Positions 1 to 4,701 of a stretch of 5,261 bases of DNA are shown in pieces. The stretch is from JACRBK01 sp964427955 (GTDB lineage: Bacteria; Chloroflexota; Anaerolineae; Aggregatilineales; Aggregatilineaceae): the NCBI GenBank assembly GCA_964427955.1, contig CAYRWY010000415.1:1-5261 (forward strand), in the 5' to 3' direction. The notes beneath the pieces were generated by a model that saw only the letters and a program-made list of their open reading frames with translations, did not search any database and was not told the DNA's origin. The position numbers were made by a program, and so were the translations under genes. Each line of letters starts with the position of its first letter. Position 1 is the first letter of the stretch.

Positions 1-399
1 GCCAGGGCATCCGGCGACGGGGCCGGGGAGGCTACGAAAGCCTCCGAAGCGGCGCGTATCGAGGCCGGGATCGCGGCGATTGGCCCGAACGTGCCGGGCG
101 CGACGGTGACGGTCGAGGGCAGCATCGACCGCGGCCCGATGGAGCGCAACGAGCAGATGATCCGCGTCTTCGGGCAGGCCCGGCGGCTGGCCCACGCGAT
201 TGGACTGGATTTGATCGAGACCGGCAGCGGCGGTGCGAGCGATGGCAATTTCACCGCGGCGCTGGGCATTCCCACGTTGGACGGCGTCGGGCCGGGCGGG
301 CAGGGTTTGCACGCGGCGCACGAACAGGTCCAGATCAGCTCGATGCCGCGCCGGGCGGCGCTGTTGGCGAAGATGTTGTGCGAGTGGCAGATGGACTGA
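1..399 (+). CDS. M20-family metallopeptidase (carboxypeptidase G2-like), C-terminal fragment
   Basis: This is the last 132 codons of a plus-strand gene whose start lies left of the window. It reads open from base 1 and ends at TGA 397-399. The fragment resembles the C-terminal part of M20 zinc carboxypeptidases and deacylases of the glutamate carboxypeptidase/ArgE/DapE superfamily, which remove amino acids or acyl groups using two metal ions. Residues about 17-75 fit the end of the dimerisation domain (EAARIEAGI, then RGPMERN) and the return to the catalytic domain. GGASDGNFTAALGIPT (about 78-93) is a family hallmark. H104 in GQGLHAAHE fits the C-terminal metal-ligand histidine, and SSMPRRAALLAKML follows as the usual last helix. 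The other metal ligands lie outside the window, so activity and substrate cannot be judged. A Gly/Ala-rich stretch at residues 4-14 looks longer than usual for this site. The substrate could be a peptide, a folate-type conjugate or an acylated amino acid. Confidence 0.85.
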   Translation, partial: ARASGDGAGEATKASEAARIEAGIAAIGPNVPGATVTVEGSIDRGPMERNEQMIRVFGQARRLAHAIGLDLIETGSGGASDGNFTAALGIPTLDGVGPGGQGLHAAHEQVQISSMPRRAALLAKMLCEWQMD

Positions 400-426
400 G
401 CGGGTCCGTAAGCCAGGGCAACGGTG

Positions 427-455
427 TTGCAGTTTCGTCCCAAATTCGCGATAAT
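427..455 (+). promoter_or_regulatory. Probable sigma70-type promoter of the GAPDH gene
   Basis: A TTGCAG box (427-432) lies 17 bp upstream of GATAAT (450-455). The -10 box matches consensus at five of six positions. The -35 box matches only in its first three bases. Transcription would start near 462, giving a leader of about 67 nt that contains the hairpin at 473-498. The local drop in GC content around 445-465 supports a promoter. No transcript data are available. Confidence 0.45.
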
Positions 456-472
456 AACTATGCAGTAGAACC

Positions 473-498
473 CCCTCAGATGAGCTTTGTTCTGAGGG
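473..498 (+). promoter_or_regulatory. Perfect 8-bp stem-loop in the GAPDH leader
   Basis: CCCTCAGA (473-480) and TCTGAGGG (491-498) pair perfectly around a 10-nt loop. The hairpin sits between the probable promoter and the ribosome-binding site. The following bases (AATTGTGTTGTTAGT) are T-rich but not a clean T-run. It could therefore be a weak terminator of the upstream peptidase gene, or a 5'-leader structure affecting stability or translation of the GAPDH mRNA. The sequence alone does not decide between these. Confidence 0.5.
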
Positions 499-513
499 AA
501 TTGTGTTGTTAGT

Positions 514-520
514 AAAGGAG
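514..520 (+). promoter_or_regulatory. Shine-Dalgarno site that fixes the GAPDH start
   Basis: AAAGGAG ends 8 nt before the ATG at 529, which is ideal spacing. Another ATG at 522, in a different frame, is only one base from the site and is too close to be used. That supports 529 as the start. The 522 reading frame encodes nothing recognisable. Confidence 0.8.
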
Positions 521-528
521 CATGTCCG

Positions 529-1527
529 ATGAGCAACATCGCAATTCACGGGTTTGGGCGTATTGGCCGCTCGGCCATGAAAGTCGCGCTCAAGAACAAG
601 TTGTTCGTGCCGGTTTCCATCTCCGACATCAAGGATCTGCCGACACTGGCGGCCTTGTTCGAGGTCGATTCGAACTATGGCCGGTGGCCGGAAGCCGTGA
701 GCGTAGAAGGTGACCACCTGGTCGTGGGCGGTCGCAAGATTCAGTATTTCGACACGGCAAAGTCGCTGCCGGATTGGGGTGCCCTGGGCGTAGACGTCGT
801 GATCGACTGCACCGGGCGGGCGACGACGCGCGCCGGAGCGCAGGCGCACCTGGATCGTGGGGCGAAGCGCGTGCTGGTCAGCGCGGCCAGCAAGACCGCT
901 CAGGACGCCGATGCTTTCCTGCTGCCCGGCATCAACCTGGAGCAGTACAAACCCGATCAGCATCACATCGTCAGCATGGCGAGCTGCACGACGAACGCGT
1001 TGGCCCCGGTGGTGAAACTGCTGATCGAGAATTTCGGGATCAAGTCGGGCTTCTTCTCGACGGTCCACGCCTACACCAACACCCAGTCGCTTACCGACCA
1101 GCCGATGAAGGATCGCCGCGATTCCTGGGCGGCGGCTGAGAACATCATCCCGTCGTCGTCCGGCGCGGCGCGCGCCTTGCAGTTCATCTGGAAAGACCTG
1201 GTGATCACCGGCAAGGCGTACCGCGTCCCGACCCGCACCGGGAGCATCGTCGAGGTGAATGCCGTCCTGGGCCGCGCGACCACGGCGGACGAGATCAAGA
1301 ACGTCTTCCGCGCTGCCGCGTCCAAGGCCCCGCTGAAGGGCGTGATGAGCGTGCTGGAAGATGAATGGGCGTCATCGCGCATTGTGGGCGATGAGCACTC
1401 CTCCATTGTCGATCTGCCGCTGGTCCAGGTGCTTGACGGCACGCTGGCCTCGGTCGCGGCCTGGTACGACAACGAGATGGGCTATTCCGCGCGGCTGGCC
1501 GACGTGGCCGCCCTGCTGGGACGCTGA
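529..1527 (+). CDS. gap: Glyceraldehyde-3-phosphate dehydrogenase, type I, divergent subgroup
   Basis: The gene encodes a 332-residue cytosolic enzyme, the normal length for GAPDH. The family oxidises glyceraldehyde 3-phosphate to 1,3-bisphosphoglycerate with NAD(P)+ and phosphate, reversibly, in glycolysis and gluconeogenesis. The Rossmann motif GFGRIGR is at residues 8-14. D33 fits the acidic residue that binds the adenosine ribose of NAD. The catalytic cysteine is C153 in ASCTTNALAP, and its partner is H180 in HAYTN, with the canonical 27-residue spacing. R232 (YRVPT) and T183 fit the phosphate-site residues. The C-terminus ends with the usual WYDNEMGYSARLADVAALL helix. Departures from the common form are SAASK in place of SAPAK, NALAP in place of NCLAP, the S-loop segment SLTDQPMKDRRDSWAAAEN, and PTRTGSIVEV. 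The retained D33 and P192 favour NAD over NADP, but this is inference. A related aldose-phosphate dehydrogenase activity such as erythrose-4-phosphate dehydrogenase is possible but less likely. The gene has its own promoter-like region and terminator, so it is probably monocistronic. Confidence 0.95.
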   Translation: MSNIAIHGFGRIGRSAMKVALKNKLFVPVSISDIKDLPTLAALFEVDSNYGRWPEAVSVEGDHLVVGGRKIQYFDTAKSLPDWGALGVDVVIDCTGRATTRAGAQAHLDRGAKRVLVSAASKTAQDADAFLLPGINLEQYKPDQHHIVSMASCTTNALAPVVKLLIENFGIKSGFFSTVHAYTNTQSLTDQPMKDRRDSWAAAENIIPSSSGAARALQFIWKDLVITGKAYRVPTRTGSIVEVNAVLGRATTADEIKNVFRAAASKAPLKGVMSVLEDEWASSRIVGDEHSSIVDLPLVQVLDGTLASVAAWYDNEMGYSARLADVAALLGR

Positions 1528-1550
1528 TCGCAGGCGGTTTCTCGCTGAAT

Positions 1551-1587
1551 AAAAAAGAAGGGCATCCGGTCGGGTGCCCTTTTTGGT
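1551..1587. terminator. Bidirectional intrinsic terminator between convergent genes
   Basis: A 10-bp stem pairs 1558-1567 (AAGGGCATCC) with 1572-1581 (GGGTGCCCTT), with one T-G wobble and a GGTC loop. On the plus strand it runs into TTTTT and then GGTTT. On the minus strand it runs into the complement of the A-tract 1551-1556, giving six T residues. It lies 30 bases after the GAPDH stop and directly after the stop codon of the opposing gene (1588-1590), so it can end both transcripts. Confidence 0.9.
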
Positions 1588-2490
1588 TTATCTCACGGTA
1601 GGATGCAGCACCATCGCATACGCCTGGACTTCGTGCGCCGTTTCAAAACCCAGGGTGTGGTAGAGGTGCTGCGAGGCGGCGTTCGAACTGTAGGCTTCGA
1701 TCAAGGCGGTCACGGCCCCCTGCGTTTGCATCCGCCGCAGGCACTCGACGATCAGCGCATGGCCCAGGCCCAACCCTTGATAGTCGGGATGGACTCCCAC
1801 CGGCTCAACCTGCCCGATCAGGCGGCCCTGGACGGTGCTCAGCCACCCGATGCAGAACCCCACCACCGTACGGTCGGGAGCGACGGCGACGAGATCGAGC
1901 TGGGGGAGGTGGCCCGGCATGGTTAAGGTGCGTGCCCGCCAATCTTCGGTCATATTGGCACTGCCGAAGGCCAGGCGATGCAGCGCGACATAGATCGCTA
2001 CTTCGCTGCTTCCGGCCAGCGGACGAAGCGTGAAACCATCGGGCAGCGGGGCGTCCGGCAGAGGCCCGACCAGCGCGCGCTCCATGTGACTCAGACTCCA
2101 GTGATCATGTTCGAATCCATGCGCCCTGGCGCACGCCTGCCGCTCGATCTGATCATCGCGAATGCCGATGAAGAAGTAGACGTCCTCCTGGCTGTCATCC
2201 GCGATCTGCTGCCAGCGTTGTTGGCCCCAGTCGAGCACGCGATCTTCCAGCCCAGCCAGGCCGGGGCGCAGCGCCATATCCAGCGCGGCGAAGGGCCGTT
2301 GCACTGCCGCCCAGCCGATCAACTCACCGTGTTCGCCGAACCACAGTCCCCCATTGCGCGGCTCGTTCAGCGCCCACGAACAGAGACGGTAGGGCAGATC
2401 GACGACATGATTCTGCTGATCAGGATAGGTCTGCACCAGTTCGATCATGCGCACCGGATCGGTTGTGGGGTGAAACTCCTGGAAGTTCAT
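1588..2490 (-). CDS. Tandem GNAT-family N-acetyltransferase-like protein
   Basis: This is a 300-residue cytosolic protein. The C-terminal half (about 152-298) is a typical GNAT domain, the fold that transfers an acyl group from acyl-CoA to an amine. Motif A is at 226-253 with VEPVGVHPDYQGLGLGHALI, and the pyrophosphate-binding loop QGLGLG is at 238-243. Motif B follows at about 263-284 (LIEAYSSNAASQHLYHTLGFE), including the common N..S..LY..LGF pattern. The N-terminal half (about 1-140) looks like a second, degenerate GNAT repeat without a recognisable CoA loop. That layout resembles mycothiol synthase (MshD) and other tandem-GNAT proteins, but nothing specific points to mycothiol synthesis, and the substrate is unknown. 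The ATG at 2488-2490 is preceded by AGGGAG (2498-2503) with 7-nt spacing, which supports this start. A TATAGT at 2529-2534 on the minus strand could be a local -10 box, though no good -35 accompanies it. A stronger promoter lies at 2759-2788. Confidence 0.85.
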   Translation of the reverse strand: MNFQEFHPTTDPVRMIELVQTYPDQQNHVVDLPYRLCSWALNEPRNGGLWFGEHGELIGWAAVQRPFAALDMALRPGLAGLEDRVLDWGQQRWQQIADDSQEDVYFFIGIRDDQIERQACARAHGFEHDHWSLSHMERALVGPLPDAPLPDGFTLRPLAGSSEVAIYVALHRLAFGSANMTEDWRARTLTMPGHLPQLDLVAVAPDRTVVGFCIGWLSTVQGRLIGQVEPVGVHPDYQGLGLGHALIVECLRRMQTQGAVTALIEAYSSNAASQHLYHTLGFETAHEVQAYAMVLHPTVR

Positions 2491-2570
2491 GAGGATGCTC
2501 CCTGAGATGGGATGGTCGAATGCGAGGAACTATACCGCGGATCTTTTCTTCCAGGGTGGTGCCCCTAAAC

Positions 2571-2616
2571 GCGCAGCGCAGGCTTGCCGGGGGAAGAGGG
2601 CTAGCCTGCGCTGTGC
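2571..2616. repeat. 14-bp inverted repeat forming a strong hairpin
   Basis: The arm 2571-2584 (GCGCAGCGCAGGCT) pairs with 2603-2616 (AGCCTGCGCTGTGC), with one G-T wobble. The loop is 18 nt and purine-rich on the plus strand. No T-run follows on either strand, so it does not look like a standard intrinsic terminator. It lies 80 bases upstream of the acetyltransferase start, inside the possible leader. A dispersed palindromic repeat of the genome is another option. Confidence 0.6.
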
Positions 2617-2682
2617 TCTAGAGTGAGAAGTACCGGAACGGACACGATGGGTAAGTTCAACGGCCTCCTTCGGACTGGTTTT

Positions 2683-2747
2683 CAAAGAAGAAATAAGGGC
2701 GGGAGGAAAGTGGGTGGGTTGTTCGTTGATTTGACCACCAGCCCTTA
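2683..2747 (-). terminator. Possible terminator or attenuator hairpin downstream of the SulP gene
   Basis: Read on the minus strand, TAAGGGC (2747-2741) pairs with GCCCTTA (2700-2694). Inside it GGTGG (2739-2735) can pair with CCACC (2717-2713), leaving an uneven internal loop. The tail TTTCTTCTTTG (2693-2683) is U-rich as RNA. It lies about 80 bases after the SulP stop, and no better terminator is visible for that gene. It also begins only a few bases after the predicted start site of the minus-strand promoter at 2759-2788, so it could act as an attenuator or as the 3' end of a short RNA. The large interior weakens the case. Confidence 0.4.
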
Positions 2748-2758
2748 ATTCTGTCTAT

Positions 2759-2788
2759 AGTATAAGGCAATTCTTTGGTCGGCGTCAA
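2759..2788 (-). promoter_or_regulatory. Strong sigma70-like promoter, minus strand
   Basis: On the minus strand TTGACG (2788-2783) is followed after 18 bp by TATACT (2764-2759). Both boxes match consensus at five of six positions, and the -10 region lies in a locally AT-rich segment. Transcription would start near 2752 and run towards the acetyltransferase gene, giving a leader of about 260 nt, or would end at the hairpin 2694-2747. This is the best promoter match I found in the window. Confidence 0.5.
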
Positions 2789-2792
2789 CCAA
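2775..2792. promoter_or_regulatory. Imperfect dyad overlapping the -35 box, possible operator
   Basis: The 18-mer TTGGTCGGCGTCAACCAA is palindromic at 14 of 18 positions, with TTGGT and ACCAA as outer arms. It covers the -35 box (2783-2788) of the minus-strand promoter, which is where a repressor would act. No regulator gene is in the window, and I do not recognise the site as belonging to a known family. Confidence 0.3.
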
Positions 2793-2829
2793 CTTGTAGC
2801 CTTAGCTTAGTGGATCGATAACTGGCACT

Positions 2830-4503
2830 TCAAATGGTAGTGGCCAGCCCGTCACGCCGGTAATCCGCCATGACGATGGCTTCATACGCGTTCCAGAAGA
2901 CGCGCTCTTCACCCAGGCGAGCCAACACGCCCGCGCGTTCCAGGTACGAGCGCACCGGATCATTGAGACCGCTCAGGTAAACCTTGCCCCCGGCGTGCTC
3001 GACGCGCTGGATCAGGTTTTCGAGCGCCGCCAGTCCGGTCGTGTCCAGCAGGGGCATGGTGCGCAGGCTGAGGATCAGGTCGCGCACGCCGTCCAGGTTT
3101 TCAAGCTCCAGGTTGAAGCTGTTCACCGTCCCGAAAAAGAGCGGCCCGATCACGGTGACGACCAGCATCCCTTCGCCGTCGTTCTGGACTTCGTAGCCCT
3201 GCTCGCGCATTTTGTCGTTCGAGACGGGCGAGCGCACGACTTTGAGGCGGCTGATCTGGATCACGAAAATCAAGGCGGAAATGCCCACGCCGATCACGAT
3301 GGCCTGGGTGAGGTCGAGCGCCACCGTCGCCAGCAGCGTGCTGGTGAAGGCGAAGATCGCGCTTTTGAAGCGCAGGTGGAACAGGGCGCGAATCTCGTGC
3401 CATTCATTCATGCGCCAGGCGGTAACGGCAAGCACTCCCGCCAGCGCCGCCATCGGCACCTTCGAGATCACCGGGGCCAGCACCAGCACCGCCAGCAGCA
3501 GGACGCCGGAATGGACCAGGCTGACGACGCGCGTGCGCCCGCCGCTTTTGATCGCCACGCTGGTCCGCGCGATGGCCGCCGTTGCTGGGACGCCGCCGAA
3601 AAACGGGATCACGAGGTTGCCTATCCCCTGCGCGACCAGTTCCTGATCGGTCGCTATTTTTTGCCCGACCATCTTGCTGGCCACGATCCCGCACAGCAGG
3701 CTTTCGATGGCGCCCAGGGTGGCAATCGAAAAGGCTGGGACGACCAGGTCTTGGGCATGATCCCAGGGAATGGCCGTCAGGCTCAGGCGATCTTTGAGCA
3801 GGATGGTTTGGGGCACGCTGCCGATCATCGGCACGTCCAGCTTGAAGAGCGCCGCCGCGCCGGTTGCCACGATCACCGCCAGCAGCGAGCCGGGAAAACG
3901 CGCGTTGAGGTGCCTGGGCCAGGTGGCCATGATCAGGATCACGGTCAGGCTGAGGGCCACTGCGGTCCAGGTGGGCGAATAGTCGAAGCGGAAATAGTGG
4001 GCCAGCTTGATCACGGAATTATCGGCAGCGGCGGTTTTGACGCCGAGCAGATTATCGATCTGGCCGATGAAGATGATCAGGGCGATCCCGCTGGTGAATC
4101 CGGCCAGCACCGACTGCGGGATGAAATTGACGATCTGCCCCAGGTTGAAGAGGCCCAGCAGCAGAATGAACACCCCGGCCATAGCGCCCGCCAGCCACAT
4201 GCCTTGCAGCCCGTAGCGGCTCGCCAGCACGATCAGGACGGCAGACATCGCGCCCGTTGGCCCTGAAACCTGGTAGCCCGCGCCGCCCAGCCCGCCGATC
4301 AGCACCCCGGCGAGAATGGCTGTCACCAGCCCTGCCGCCGCCGTCGCTCCGGATGCTACACCAAAGGCCAGCGCCAGCGGCAGCGCGACTGCCGCGACCG
4401 TCACCCCGGCCAGGACGTCCTGTCGCAGGACAGCGGTATTGTAGCCCGCGAATTCTTTTCGCCAGATTCGTACCAGCCCCAAAGGGGGAAAGTCCGCGCG
4501 CAT
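2830..4503 (-). CDS. SulP-family inorganic anion transporter with STAS domain
   Basis: This 557-residue inner-membrane protein has the usual length and layout of bacterial SulP (SLC26-type) transporters, which move sulfate, bicarbonate or dicarboxylates. The first helix region is about 28-55 (QDVLAGVTVAAVALPLALAFG). The anion-site segment VSGPTGA is at 79-85. E267 in GAIESLL and the segment ELVAQGIGNLVIPFFGGVPATAAIARTS (288-315, two overlapping pieces) mark the second half of the transport core. Hydrophobic helices continue to about 416. The cytosolic STAS domain spans about 440-548, with GPLFFGTVNSF (453-463) and LLDTTG (485-490), the counterpart of the DSSG loop in anti-sigma antagonists. 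The substrate cannot be told from sequence. The sodium-dependent bicarbonate carrier BicA has Asp and Thr in the helix where this protein has E267 and C271, so a proton-coupled DauA-like mode is possible. The ATG at 4501-4503 has AGGAG (4515-4519) 11 nt upstream. The gene appears to have its own promoter and is not obviously co-transcribed with either neighbour. Confidence 0.93.
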   Translation of the reverse strand: MRADFPPLGLVRIWRKEFAGYNTAVLRQDVLAGVTVAAVALPLALAFGVASGATAAAGLVTAILAGVLIGGLGGAGYQVSGPTGAMSAVLIVLASRYGLQGMWLAGAMAGVFILLLGLFNLGQIVNFIPQSVLAGFTSGIALIIFIGQIDNLLGVKTAAADNSVIKLAHYFRFDYSPTWTAVALSLTVILIMATWPRHLNARFPGSLLAVIVATGAAALFKLDVPMIGSVPQTILLKDRLSLTAIPWDHAQDLVVPAFSIATLGAIESLLCGIVASKMVGQKIATDQELVAQGIGNLVIPFFGGVPATAAIARTSVAIKSGGRTRVVSLVHSGVLLLAVLVLAPVISKVPMAALAGVLAVTAWRMNEWHEIRALFHLRFKSAIFAFTSTLLATVALDLTQAIVIGVGISALIFVIQISRLKVVRSPVSNDKMREQGYEVQNDGEGMLVVTVIGPLFFGTVNSFNLELENLDGVRDLILSLRTMPLLDTTGLAALENLIQRVEHAGGKVYLSGLNDPVRSYLERAGVLARLGEERVFWNAYEAIVMADYRRDGLATTI

Positions 4504-4534
4504 AATGATTGATTCTCCTGTCTAGACACGACGA

Positions 4535-4576
4535 ACCTCTTGCGCGGCAGGGATGGTGTCCTGATGGGCAAGAGGT
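4535..4576. promoter_or_regulatory. 9-bp perfect inverted repeat in the SulP leader
   Basis: ACCTCTTGC (4535-4543) and GCAAGAGGT (4568-4576) are exact reverse complements separated by 24 bp. A short inner pair, CAGG (4548-4551) and CCTG (4560-4563), could extend the structure. If transcription starts near 4580, the hairpin forms in the 5' leader just upstream of the ribosome-binding site. As DNA it could equally be a two-arm binding site for a regulator. No T-run follows, so it is not a typical terminator. Confidence 0.5.
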
Positions 4577-4586
4577 GCGGGGCGGC

Positions 4587-4592
4587 ATTGTA
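4587..4592 (-). promoter_or_regulatory. Possible -10 box of the SulP gene
   Basis: On the minus strand TACAAT matches the -10 consensus at five of six positions and lies about 85 bases upstream of the SulP start. The best -35 candidate at suitable spacing (TTCCTA) is weak. The presence of a terminator for the preceding gene at 4642-4680 makes a separate SulP promoter in this interval likely. Confidence 0.3.
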
Positions 4593-4637
4593 GTACGGAA
4601 CTGGCCCGATAGGAATGGTGAAAACTAACCAACGGGG

Positions 4638-4680
4638 AAAACTGGTCGGGGGATCAATCTTACCCTGATCCCACGACCGG
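4638..4680 (-). terminator. Intrinsic terminator of the DUF6159-like gene
   Basis: Arms 4642-4656 and 4666-4680 form a 15-position stem with one mismatch (4649/4673) and one T-G wobble around a 9-nt loop. Read on the minus strand the stem is followed by TTTT and then CCCCGTTGG. It starts 21 bases after the stop codon of the DUF6159-like gene. The T-tract is short, but the stem is long and GC-rich, which fits a terminator separating this gene from the SulP gene. Confidence 0.65.
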
Positions 4681-4701
4681 GGGTGGCGGGGATGAGGTCA
4701 A

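Larger units (their letters stand above)
2491..2829. other. 339-bp intergenic region with promoter and hairpins, no protein gene seen
   Basis: This stretch lies between the stop of the SulP gene and the start of the acetyltransferase gene, both on the minus strand. I see no open frame with family-like content and no tRNA or known riboswitch consensus. Read along the minus strand it contains a sigma70-like promoter with a dyad over its -35 box, a two-part stem-loop followed by a T-rich tail, a 14-bp hairpin, and a possible weak -10 box before the ribosome-binding site. It is less GC-rich than the flanking genes, especially at 2740-2775. It may be a long leader of the acetyltransferase mRNA, or it may encode a short RNA. 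Confidence 0.6.

Noticed and set aside
522..713. Reading frame starting at ATG 522, just before the GAPDH start
   Set aside because: The start is one base from the Shine-Dalgarno site and the product has no recognisable content. It is out of frame with GAPDH.
1978..2505. Plus-strand frame of 175 codons opposite the acetyltransferase gene
   Set aside because: Antisense shadow without domain features. The minus-strand GNAT motifs and ribosome-binding site explain the region.
2551..2566. AGGGTGGTGCC, similar to the conserved T-box riboswitch core (AGGGTGGNACC)
   Set aside because: It is on the plus strand, where no gene follows, it differs at a core base, and no specifier stem or terminator is visible.
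2683..2830. Possible tRNA or known riboswitch in the gene-free region
   Set aside because: I found no TTCRA-type T-loop with matching acceptor stem and no consensus for the TPP, SAM, cobalamin, FMN, glycine or guanidine classes.
2995..4266. Long plus-strand reading frame (423 codons) antisense to the SulP gene
   Set aside because: Its translation is rich in His, Gln, Asp, Arg and Gly with no family-like motif, as expected for the complement of a GC-rich membrane-protein gene. The minus-strand SulP frame is unmistakable.
4520..4527. GTCTAGAC, a perfect 8-bp palindrome upstream of the SulP ribosome-binding site
   Set aside because: Eight-base palindromes occur often by chance, and there is no second copy or spacing pattern to suggest a binding site.
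4052..4588. Minus-strand frame of 178 codons overlapping the SulP start
   Set aside because: It is an out-of-frame shadow of the SulP 5' end, rich in Arg and Gly, with no ribosome-binding site or recognisable domain.
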